The position numbers were made by a program, and so were the translations under genes. Under the pieces are notes generated by a model, which worked only from the letters and a program-made list of their open reading frames with translations, was not told the DNA's origin and did not search any database. Positions 1-6,597 of a stretch of 10,269 nt of DNA are shown here, in pieces. The stretch is from Bacteroidota bacterium (GTDB lineage: Bacteria; Bacteroidota; Bacteroidia; Cytophagales; Cyclobacteriaceae). Within the stretch, counting starts at the first letter, position 1, and the number at the start of each line of letters is the position of its first letter. Location: assembly GCA_027297025.1 (NCBI GenBank), contig JAPUIM010000340.1, positions 1 to 10,269 on the forward strand. The letters are read 5' to 3'.

Positions 1-1803
1 GTTGATCACTTCCAGGAAAGGTTTCCCAAATTTCATCACTTTTCCTTTGCCTACTCCATTAACCTGTCCTAATTCCTCGGTGGTTACGGGATAAGTAGTA
101 GCCATTTCTTCCAAGGATGGATCCTGGAAAATCACATAGGGAGGCAAATTTCTATGCTTGGCTATTTTCTTCCGGATACCCTTTAGGAGTTCAAATAAGT
201 TGGGATCATAGGCCTTTAACTGTATCTCTTCCGGTGCGTCTTCTTCTCCTTCCAGATTGAATTCATGGTCTTTGGTGAGATTGATCGAAGTAGGTTCGAT
301 CAAAAATTCCTTTCCTTTATCGGTTAATTTTAATACACCAATTTTTTCAATATGTTTGGCCAGGTATTCATACAAAAGACTTTGGCGAAATACAGATTTC
401 CAAAGATCCGGTTCGTCTTTACTCCCTCGCCCAAATACCGGGAGGGAATCGTGGTTGTAACTCTTGATATATTGATCACTAACTCCTCTTACCAAATTGA
501 CCAGATGGTCCATTTCGAATCTTTCTCCGGTTTGATTGACCGCTAACAAGGCATTTGTCACATATTCCTTCCCTTCAAAGCTCTCTCTAGGATGAAGGCA
601 GTTATCACATTTTCCGCTGGACTTGCATTCAACTTCATCATACTCTTCCCCAAAATAATGCAATAGCTGCTTTCTCCTACATACCGAAGACTCTGCATAG
701 AAAGACATTTCCTCTAACAATATTTTGGCATTCTCTCTTTCTTGTACCGTTTTGTCCTTATTAAATTTTTCAAGCTTTAGGATATCCTTATAGCTATAAA
801 ACATGATGCAATTACCCTCCAATCCATCCCTGCCAGCTCTACCTGTTTCTTGATAATAACCCTCCAGTGATTTGGGGGTATCATAATGTATTACAAAACG
901 AACATCCGGCTTGTCGATGCCCATACCAAAGGCAATGGTAGCCACTATTACCTCAATTTCCTCATTGAGGAAATCTTCCTGATTTTTCATACGAACAGGT
1001 CCTTCCAGGCCCGCATGGTAAGGAGCTGCTTTGATATCATTGACACTCAACAATTCGGCGATTTCCTGCACTTTTTTTCTGCTTAGACAATATACGATCC
1101 CCGATTTTCCTTTATGGCCTTTAATGAATTTGATGAGCTGTTGTTTGACGTGCTTTTTAGGGCGAACCTCATAATACAAATTCTTTCGGTTAAAAGAAGA
1201 TTGGAAAAGTGCTGCCTCCTCCATTTGTAGGTTTCTACGTATGTCCAATTGGACTTTGGGCGTGGCTGTGGCGGTTAAGGCTATAATGGGAAGGTCGCCC
1301 AGTTCAGTAATTATGGCTTTGATCCTGCGGTATTCCGGACGGAAATCATGACCCCATTCGGAAATACAATGCGCTTCATCAACCGCTACAAATGAAATGT
1401 CCGCTTTTTTCAGAAAGATAACATTGTCTTCCTTGGTGAGCGATTCTGGAGCTACATATAGTAGTTTTATTTTACCCTCTAGGGTTTCGTTTTTCACTCT
1501 ATTCATCTCCGATTTAGAAAGAGTGGAATTGAGAAATTTGGCGTTTACCCCAACCGCATTCATCTGGTCAACCTGATTTTTCATTAAAGCGATCAAGGGG
1601 GAGATAACAACCGCGGTACCCTTTTTGATAAGTGCCGGTAACTGATAACACATGGATTTACCTGCTCCTGTAGGCATAATCACAAAAGTATTTCTGCCTT
1701 CAAGAATGTTGGTAATAATACTTTCTTGTTTGCCACGAAAATGGTTATAACCAAATACCTCCTTTAACTTATCTTTTAATATCGTTTCACTAAAGGCTAA
1801 CAT
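1..1803 (-). CDS. recQ: ATP-dependent DNA helicase RecQ (3' end missing)
   Basis: Superfamily 2 3'-5' DNA helicase acting in recombination and replication-fork repair. The frame reads without a stop from an ATG at 1803 to the left edge, giving 601 residues; RecQ proteins of this type usually have about 100 more. Visible in order are Walker A MPTGAGKS (residues 43-50, Lys49), the DEAH box (142-145), TATAT (motif III), AFGMGIDKPDVR (motif V), and QETGRAGRDG (318-327, motif VI). Next come the zinc-binding cysteines 375, 393, 399 and 402 of the RecQ-Ct region, a winged-helix region, and an HRDC domain from about residue 535 that is cut by the window edge after its GVGKGK hairpin. All catalytic motifs are intact, so this is an ordinary functional helicase. 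It is divergent from kdsD with 64 bases between the starts. I see no convincing promoter on its own strand. Confidence 0.97.
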   Translation of the reverse strand, partial: MLAFSETILKDKLKEVFGYNHFRGKQESIITNILEGRNTFVIMPTGAGKSMCYQLPALIKKGTAVVISPLIALMKNQVDQMNAVGVNAKFLNSTLSKSEMNRVKNETLEGKIKLLYVAPESLTKEDNVIFLKKADISFVAVDEAHCISEWGHDFRPEYRRIKAIITELGDLPIIALTATATPKVQLDIRRNLQMEEAALFQSSFNRKNLYYEVRPKKHVKQQLIKFIKGHKGKSGIVYCLSRKKVQEIAELLSVNDIKAAPYHAGLEGPVRMKNQEDFLNEEIEVIVATIAFGMGIDKPDVRFVIHYDTPKSLEGYYQETGRAGRDGLEGNCIMFYSYKDILKLEKFNKDKTVQERENAKILLEEMSFYAESSVCRRKQLLHYFGEEYDEVECKSSGKCDNCLHPRESFEGKEYVTNALLAVNQTGERFEMDHLVNLVRGVSDQYIKSYNHDSLPVFGRGSKDEPDLWKSVFRQSLLYEYLAKHIEKIGVLKLTDKGKEFLIEPTSINLTKDHEFNLEGEEDAPEEIQLKAYDPNLFELLKGIRKKIAKHRNLPPYVIFQDPSLEEMATTYPVTTEELGQVNGVGKGKVMKFGKPFLEVIN

Positions 1804-1839
1804 CTTTGTGGTAAATCCTTAAGAATTTAATGATTTATG

Positions 1840-1847
1840 TATATTTG
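1840..1847 (+). promoter_or_regulatory. Bacteroidota-type -7 promoter element for kdsD-manC
   Basis: TATATTTG matches the TAnnTTTG -7 consensus used by the primary sigma factor of Bacteroidota. It lies in the 64-base gap between the divergent recQ and kdsD genes. Initiation about six bases downstream would give a leader of roughly 15 bases before the TTG start of kdsD. I do not see a good TTG-type -33 element at the usual spacing, so the call rests on the -7 match and position only. Confidence 0.45.
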
Positions 1848-1867
1848 GTTCGGTTTTTTATATAACG

Positions 1868-2845
1868 TTGGCAGATTTGAATATAGTAAAAAATATTAAG
1901 AAAATCGCGGAGAGAGTATTATTAAATGAAGCAAAATCTATAGCCAAAATTGCTGAACTAATAGATGATGAATTTGAAAAATGCGTACTTGAAATATTAA
2001 ACCTCAAGGGGCATGTAATTGTTACGGGAATCGGTAAGAGTGCCATAGTTGCCAACAAAATTGTATCCACGTTAAACTCCACCGGTACTCCGTCGATTTT
2101 TATGCACGCAGCTGATGCCATACATGGTGATTTGGGTATGGTACAGCCCGGGGATGTGGTGATATGCATATCTAAGAGTGGAAATACACCTGAGCTGAAA
2201 TTGTTACTTCCGTTATTAAGAAGATCCGACGCCAAGGTCATAGCATTGGTAAGCAATGTTCATTCATTCCTGGCCGATAAAGCCGATTTTATTTTGAATG
2301 CTACTGTAGACGAAGAAGCCTACCCTAACGTCATGGCTCCTACCACCAGTACCTCTGCTCATATGGCTTTGGGAGATGCTCTGGCAATATCATTATTAGA
2401 GGCTCGCGGATTTTCCAAGGAAGACTTTGCAAGATTTCATCCCGGTGGGGCGTTGGGTAAACAACTTTATTTGAAAGTAAAAGATATAATGGTTACCAAA
2501 GATTTACCCATTGTACATATCGAAGCCTATATAAAAGAGGTGATTATCGCTGCTTCTTCAAAACGGTTTGGTTCGGCGGCCATAGTGGATGATCAACAGA
2601 ATCTGGTAGGCATTGTTACCGATGGAGACTTGCGCCGGATGTTGGAAAAACATTCAGAGATATCCAATATTTATGCCAAGCAAATTATGAACAAGAAACC
2701 CAAAACCATAGGTAAAGATGACTATGTAGTTAAAGCGTTAAACGCCATGGAGGATAACAATATTTTACAGTTGATAGTTGAGAAGAATCAAAAAGTAGTT
2801 GGCTTCATTCATTTACATGATATTTTAAAGGAAGGAATTTTCTAA
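1868..2845 (+). CDS. kdsD: D-arabinose-5-phosphate isomerase, KpsF/GutQ family
   Basis: Cytoplasmic aldose-ketose isomerase converting ribulose 5-phosphate to arabinose 5-phosphate, the first committed step toward Kdo for lipopolysaccharide. The protein has 325 residues, the normal family length. The N-terminal SIS domain shows GIGKS (54-58, catalytic-type Lys57), HGDLG (86-90), ISKSGNT (101-107), the APTTSTSA substrate loop (157-164) and FHPGGALG (190-197, with His191). Two CBS domains follow, at about 206-265 and 272-325. The start is a TTG: an in-frame TAA lies upstream at 1820-1822 and there is no ATG before the SIS domain; a second TTG at 1877 is the only close alternative. The N-terminus fits family members starting with a short helix before KSI. 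The gene overlaps manC by one base. GutQ/KpsF paralogues cannot be separated by sequence alone, but with no sugar-alcohol or capsule genes nearby KdsD is the best call. Confidence 0.93.
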   Translation: MADLNIVKNIKKIAERVLLNEAKSIAKIAELIDDEFEKCVLEILNLKGHVIVTGIGKSAIVANKIVSTLNSTGTPSIFMHAADAIHGDLGMVQPGDVVICISKSGNTPELKLLLPLLRRSDAKVIALVSNVHSFLADKADFILNATVDEEAYPNVMAPTTSTSAHMALGDALAISLLEARGFSKEDFARFHPGGALGKQLYLKVKDIMVTKDLPIVHIEAYIKEVIIAASSKRFGSAAIVDDQQNLVGIVTDGDLRRMLEKHSEISNIYAKQIMNKKPKTIGKDDYVVKALNAMEDNNILQLIVEKNQKVVGFIHLHDILKEGIF

Positions 2846-3921
2846 TGGATCCAAACCACTATGTAGTGATAATGGCTGGTGGAATTGGTAGCAGATTCTG
2901 GCCCTATAGTAGAAATGATCATCCCAAACAATTCCTTGACATATTGGGTATAGGAAAAAGTTTGTTACAGCTCACTTATGACCGGTTTATTAATATTTGC
3001 CAGCCGGAAAATATATATATAGTTACCAATGAAAATTACAAAGATTTAGTAAAGCAACAGATTCCCGAACTAACCAGCGACCAATTATTACTAGAACCAA
3101 TAAGGCGTAACACCGCTCCATGTATTGCATATGCCTGCTACAAAATAAATAAGATTAATCCTCAGGCCTTGGTGGTTGTATCTCCTTCTGATCACGCCAT
3201 ATTCAATAATCGCCTTTTTTTCAGTGCTGTGAAAAAGGCTTTAAAGGTTGCACAGCAGGAGGGAAAATTGGTGACTTTAGGCATCACGCCCAAACGGCCG
3301 GAAACTGGCTACGGTTATATTCAATACATTCCTGATAAGGAAAAGGATTATAAGAGGGTCAAAACCTTTACTGAAAAGCCACAGATTGAGTTGGCTAAAA
3401 AGTTTATTGAAAGTGGCGATTTTGTATGGAATGCAGGAATATTTATATGGAGCATAGAGGCTATTCTAAAGGCTTTTGAAAAACATCTTGCCGATATTGC
3501 GGAGGTATTTGAGGAGGGGAACAAGGTTTATTTTACAAAAAAAGAAAAGGCTTTTATAAAAATAGCCTACTCTCAAAGCCGCAATATCTCTATCGACTAT
3601 GGTATCATGGAAAAAGCCGAAGATGTTTTGGTTGTGCCAGGCGAATTTGGATGGTCGGACCTGGGTTCCTGGCAATCAATGCATGAACAAAAATCTAAAG
3701 ATAAATCGCTTAACGTGGTTGACGCGAATGCCTTATTATATGATTGTAAAGATAGCTTGATCAAAGGTCCTGATGATCAACTTATAGTGGTACAGGGATT
3801 AGAAGGATACCTGGTGGCCTCCTGCGATAATGTTTTATTGATTTGTAAAAAGGATGATGAACAGAAATTCAGGGAATTTGTCAAAGAGGTCAAAGCTAAG
3901 AAAGGGGAGGAGTACCTGTAA
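2845..3921 (+). CDS. manC: mannose-1-phosphate guanylyltransferase
   Basis: Makes GDP-mannose from mannose 1-phosphate and GTP, feeding mannose, fucose and related sugars into envelope polysaccharide and glycoprotein glycans. The 358-residue protein is the short, single-domain form without the C-terminal phosphomannose-isomerase cupin of fused ManC/AlgA enzymes. Family motifs are all present: the nucleotidyltransferase signature AGGIGSRFWPYSR (11-23) with PKQF (27-30), EPIRRNTAPC (84-93), SPSDH (113-117), TGYGYIQ (154-160), FTEKP (175-179), FVWNAGIF (193-200), DYGIMEK (251-257) and FGWSDLGSW (268-276). The ATG shares its A with the TAA of kdsD (TAATG), and an AAAGGAAGG stretch at 2827-2835 lies 9 bases upstream, so reinitiation coupled to kdsD is likely. 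The 3' end lies 3 bases from the 3' end of rlmB on the other strand, with no hairpin terminator between. Confidence 0.95.
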   Translation: MDPNHYVVIMAGGIGSRFWPYSRNDHPKQFLDILGIGKSLLQLTYDRFINICQPENIYIVTNENYKDLVKQQIPELTSDQLLLEPIRRNTAPCIAYACYKINKINPQALVVVSPSDHAIFNNRLFFSAVKKALKVAQQEGKLVTLGITPKRPETGYGYIQYIPDKEKDYKRVKTFTEKPQIELAKKFIESGDFVWNAGIFIWSIEAILKAFEKHLADIAEVFEEGNKVYFTKKEKAFIKIAYSQSRNISIDYGIMEKAEDVLVVPGEFGWSDLGSWQSMHEQKSKDKSLNVVDANALLYDCKDSLIKGPDDQLIVVQGLEGYLVASCDNVLLICKKDDEQKFREFVKEVKAKKGEEYL

Positions 3922-3924
3922 TAC

Positions 3925-4686
3925 TTAAACCGATGAACCAACTTGCCGTACTTTCTCGTACATGGCTATGCCCGCAGCCACAGAAACATTTAAAGATCCT
4001 ATCTTACCTCGAACGGGTATCTTAGCCTTTATGTTTGCTAATTGCATAGCTTCTTCGGAGATCCCATTTTCTTCTGAACCAAAGATCAGGGCACAGGGTT
4101 GATCTAGTTTGGTTTCGAAGATTAAATCATCTGCCTTTTCGGTACAGGCGATTAGAAAAAGGCCATTGTCTTTCAAAAGCTTCAGACTCCTGATTAAGTT
4201 TTCTACCCGGCAAATAGGCATTAAATTCAGAGCCCCAGCACTGGTTTTCATCGCATCTCCACCAATTTGTGCCGAACCTTTAGCGGGAATGACGATCCCA
4301 TCAACTCCAGCACATTCCGCAGTTCTAACAATTGCTCCAAAATTTCTAACATCGGTGATCCTATCCAGTACCAACAAAAAAGGATCCTTTCCACCTTCAA
4401 AACATTGACTTATGACATTATCCAGTGAACTAAAGTGGATAGATGCAATAAAACAGATGGCTCCTTGATGGTTTTTTGAAGTGATTTTTCTCAATTTTTC
4501 CCGTGGCACCCTACTTAGCGGCACTTTATGCAACTTGGCCAAATTAATCAGTTCATTGATAAGATCATTGGAGAGGTTTTTTTGTACTAATAATCGATCT
4601 ATTTCTTTTCCTGCCTGAATGGCCTCGATGATGGCCCTGCTACCAAATATAAAATTTCTTTTTGACTGATTTGATGTGGTTTGCAC
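3925..4686 (-). CDS. rlmB: 23S rRNA 2'-O-methyltransferase, SpoU/TrmH family (RlmB-like)
   Basis: SAM-dependent SPOUT methyltransferase predicted to modify the 2'-O of a guanosine in 23S rRNA (G2251 in E. coli). It has the N-terminal RNA-binding substrate domain (FIFGSRAIIEAI onward) and the knotted catalytic domain. Motif 1 is LDRITDVRNFGAIVRTAE with the conserved Asn and Arg, motif 2 is ALIFGSEENGI, and motif 3 is IPVRGKIGSLNVSVAAGIA with the SLN triplet. I place the start at the GTG at 4686, two bases after the TAA of the upstream GWxTD gene, giving 253 residues, close to the family norm of about 245. A second GTG at 4722 would add 12 residues and overlap the upstream gene by 34 bases. The gene is probably cotranscribed with the GWxTD gene. 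TrmH-type tRNA methylase is a weaker alternative because the N-terminal domain is the RlmB kind. Confidence 0.92.
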   Translation of the reverse strand: MQTTSNQSKRNFIFGSRAIIEAIQAGKEIDRLLVQKNLSNDLINELINLAKLHKVPLSRVPREKLRKITSKNHQGAICFIASIHFSSLDNVISQCFEGGKDPFLLVLDRITDVRNFGAIVRTAECAGVDGIVIPAKGSAQIGGDAMKTSAGALNLMPICRVENLIRSLKLLKDNGLFLIACTEKADDLIFETKLDQPCALIFGSEENGISEEAMQLANIKAKIPVRGKIGSLNVSVAAGIAMYEKVRQVGSSV

Positions 4687-4688
4687 TA

Positions 4689-5939
4689 TTAATCCTTGAT
4701 TAGAGGTCTTCCTTTTCTCCACGAACCCACTTGATTAAACCAAACTTGATCAAAGGTATTATCTCTAATCAATTGGTAATGTTTACTGGAAAAAATATTT
4801 TTAACCTTTTTGAAATCAAATCTCACTTCAGGTCGACTGCCCAGTTTAAAATAAACCCAGGTTTCAAGGTCCCATGATCTCAAAACTTGATCAGGAAGTC
4901 CAAAAGTAAGGTAAATCATACCTTGGTCGGTCTTCCAGCCTTCTTTATAGTTTGTGAAAAAAATATTGGCATTTGCGGTTTGATTGAAATACCGTCGCAC
5001 GATTCTTTTCGCTCTCTGTGAGGATCGGGTAAGATCAAATAGGTAGCGGTCAAGTGCCTGTTTAATATTGTCGGCACTACGTAATTCTTCGGCTTCTTCT
5101 TGGGTACTGATGTAAACCAGTGGATCGATGATTTTCCGGATATGTTTAATCCTGGGGAAATAGCGATCACTTATGCGTATTGATATACCATTAAACGAAT
5201 TGGTATCGCTCTGAAAAAAATACAAACCTTCTTTCTGTAGATTTATATTTGATCCGGTAGGAATCGTAAACATTGAGTCAATGGTCAGTCTCTTGGACAG
5301 GGAAGTGCTGGTGATCATGGGTGGTTCGGCGTACTTGAAGTTATCGCGATAATGGTAAGCAAAAACCTGTTCAACCGAATCATAATAAGATATGATCTTA
5401 AATGAGTTGGAAGCTGAAAGGAAAGGTTTTAGATGAGGGTGTTCCTGGCCTTCAACCCATATCAACAAATCTGAATCCGGAAAATCCTTGGGGTGATTCA
5501 AAGTAATGTCATAATAAAAATACCTTGTATTGACGGTATCAGAGATATTTAGCAAAAGTATAGTCGGGGAGCTACCTGCAATTATGCTTGTATTGAAGTA
5601 ATAATTATGATCAGTGGAATCAATCATGTTGTCAGCAAGAGATAGAAAAGTTGGTTGAGTAATATTAATATTATCTTCATAGTCCCTAATAAGCTGGTAA
5701 GAATATTGAAAGCCCCGGATCGAAAGGTGTTTTGATAAAGTCAATTGAAAAAATAGGGATAAAGCGGTATCCGATTTAACCAATTGATAGTTGACAGAGA
5801 TTTCCTGATATCCATCATATAGATGTTTTTGATTTAGCTTGTTTAAAATGAGTTGAGCATGACAAGTGTTGATTGTCAGGCAAAAACAACCAACAATAAA
5901 CGCAATCACTTTTTTATTTAAACTTTTCTGAGGAATCAA
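4689..5939 (-). CDS. secreted GWxTD domain-containing protein
   Basis: Exported protein of unknown function carrying the GWxTD domain of Bacteroidota. The signature NYKEGWKTDQGMIYLTFG lies near the C-terminus (GWKTD encoded at about 4940-4926), followed by the usual PDQV and ETWVY segments. The long N-terminal half is predicted beta-rich and has no motif I recognise. I choose a TTG start at 5939 because it places two lysines just before a hydrophobic stretch ending in CHA-Q, a plausible signal peptide cleaved after HA, and yields 416 residues. An in-frame ATG at 6032 would add 31 residues, bury the signal peptide and overlap the divergent neighbour's start codon; a GTG at 5909 would lose the basic residues. 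The Cys before HAQ does not form a good lipobox. rlmB follows after 2 bases. Function cannot be given from sequence. Confidence 0.85.
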   Translation of the reverse strand: MIPQKSLNKKVIAFIVGCFCLTINTCHAQLILNKLNQKHLYDGYQEISVNYQLVKSDTALSLFFQLTLSKHLSIRGFQYSYQLIRDYEDNINITQPTFLSLADNMIDSTDHNYYFNTSIIAGSSPTILLLNISDTVNTRYFYYDITLNHPKDFPDSDLLIWVEGQEHPHLKPFLSASNSFKIISYYDSVEQVFAYHYRDNFKYAEPPMITSTSLSKRLTIDSMFTIPTGSNINLQKEGLYFFQSDTNSFNGISIRISDRYFPRIKHIRKIIDPLVYISTQEEAEELRSADNIKQALDRYLFDLTRSSQRAKRIVRRYFNQTANANIFFTNYKEGWKTDQGMIYLTFGLPDQVLRSWDLETWVYFKLGSRPEVRFDFKKVKNIFSSKHYQLIRDNTFDQVWFNQVGSWRKGRPLIKD

Positions 5940-5992
5940 AATACCGAAATATCCTACTTCAAATACCCTTAGACTCTTATTGTTGAAATTAC

Positions 5993-6000
5993 TAAATTTC
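5993..6000 (+). promoter_or_regulatory. possible -7 element of the AhpD-like gene
   Basis: TAAATTTC matches seven of eight positions of TAnnTTTG and lies 25 bases before the ATG at 6026, a distance that fits the short leaders common in this phylum. No clear -33 element is visible. The 86 bases between 5940 and 6025 must hold the promoters of both divergent genes if the GWxTD start is at 5939; apart from this octamer I see nothing distinctive there. Confidence 0.25.
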
Positions 6001-6025
6001 GAAATTAAAATGATAAAATAAGAAT

Positions 6026-6589
6026 ATGGCATTCATAAAAGTAATTGACTACCCTCAGGCAGAGGGTCGTTTGAAGGAAATATATGATTATTTAATTAAG
6101 AAGAGAGGGAAACTAGCGGATGTTCATAAAATTCAAAGTTTAAACCCGGAGTCAATTTTAAAGCACATGGATCTTTACCTTCACATTATGTTTGGGTCCT
6201 CCCCCTTAAAAAGGTACCAAAGAGAAATGATAGCAGTGGTGGTTTCCATCAATAATCAATGTCCTTATTGTGTCACCCATCATGGAGAGGCGCTTTTGCA
6301 CTTTTGGAAAGATGATGGAAAACTAGCCAATTTTATAAAAGACTATTATGGAGCCGGACTTAACGCTAAAGATCTGGCCCTTTGCCGTCTGGCAGAGACT
6401 TTGACCATCCATCCAAGCCAAATTGATGAAGCTTACCATAAAGATCAGTTGAAGCAACCGGGTTTAGATGATCGTTCTATATTGGACGCGTCATTGATCA
6501 TAGCCTATTTTAACTTTGTGAATAGATTAGTGTTGGGCTTAGGAGTGGAGTTGGAAGCCGATAGTGGAACTGGTTACGAGTATGAGTAA
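6026..6589 (+). CDS. AhpD-like / carboxymuconolactone decarboxylase family protein (peroxidase-related)
   Basis: Predicted all-helical CMD-domain protein of 187 residues, the size of the 'uncharacterized peroxidase-related enzyme' subfamily. The active-site signature is present: Glu67 upstream, then NQCPYCVTHHGEAL with Cys79, Cys82 and His85/His86, the arrangement AhpD uses for disulfide-based peroxide reduction. The segment DGKLANFIKDYYGAGLNAKD and a later helix with FNFVNRLVLGLGVE are also typical. The substrate and electron donor are unknown; no ahpC, lipoamide or thioredoxin gene is near, so it appears monocistronic. The ATG at 6026 fits the family N-terminus (FIKVIDYPQAEG). It is divergent from the GWxTD gene and convergent with phoH, with 8 bases between the two stop codons. 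Likely role in oxidative-stress handling is inferred from the family only. Confidence 0.88.
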   Translation: MAFIKVIDYPQAEGRLKEIYDYLIKKRGKLADVHKIQSLNPESILKHMDLYLHIMFGSSPLKRYQREMIAVVVSINNQCPYCVTHHGEALLHFWKDDGKLANFIKDYYGAGLNAKDLALCRLAETLTIHPSQIDEAYHKDQLKQPGLDDRSILDASLIIAYFNFVNRLVLGLGVELEADSGTGYEYE

Positions 6590-6597
6590 CCAAAATT

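Noticed and set aside
257..1086. Short plus-strand open frames opposite recQ
   Set aside because: The minus strand encodes an uninterrupted, motif-complete RecQ here, so these are shadows.
1858..2256. 132-codon open frame on the minus strand opposite kdsD
   Set aside because: It is fully antisense to a strongly recognisable SIS-domain gene, and its translation has no family resemblance.
3007..3022. Short AT dinucleotide run inside manC
   Set aside because: It encodes ordinary conserved residues (Asn-Ile-Tyr-Ile) in frame and is too short to be a notable repeat.
3911..3925. AGTA/TACT inverted repeat at the manC end as a terminator
   Set aside because: A four-base A/T-rich stem with no T run is too weak to support a terminator call.
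4109..4408. 99-codon plus-strand open frame opposite rlmB
   Set aside because: It mirrors the conserved SpoU motifs on the other strand and has no independent start signal or recognisable domain.
4916..5170. 84-codon minus-strand frame inside the GWxTD gene
   Set aside because: It is out of frame with the GWxTD signature and has no domain of its own.
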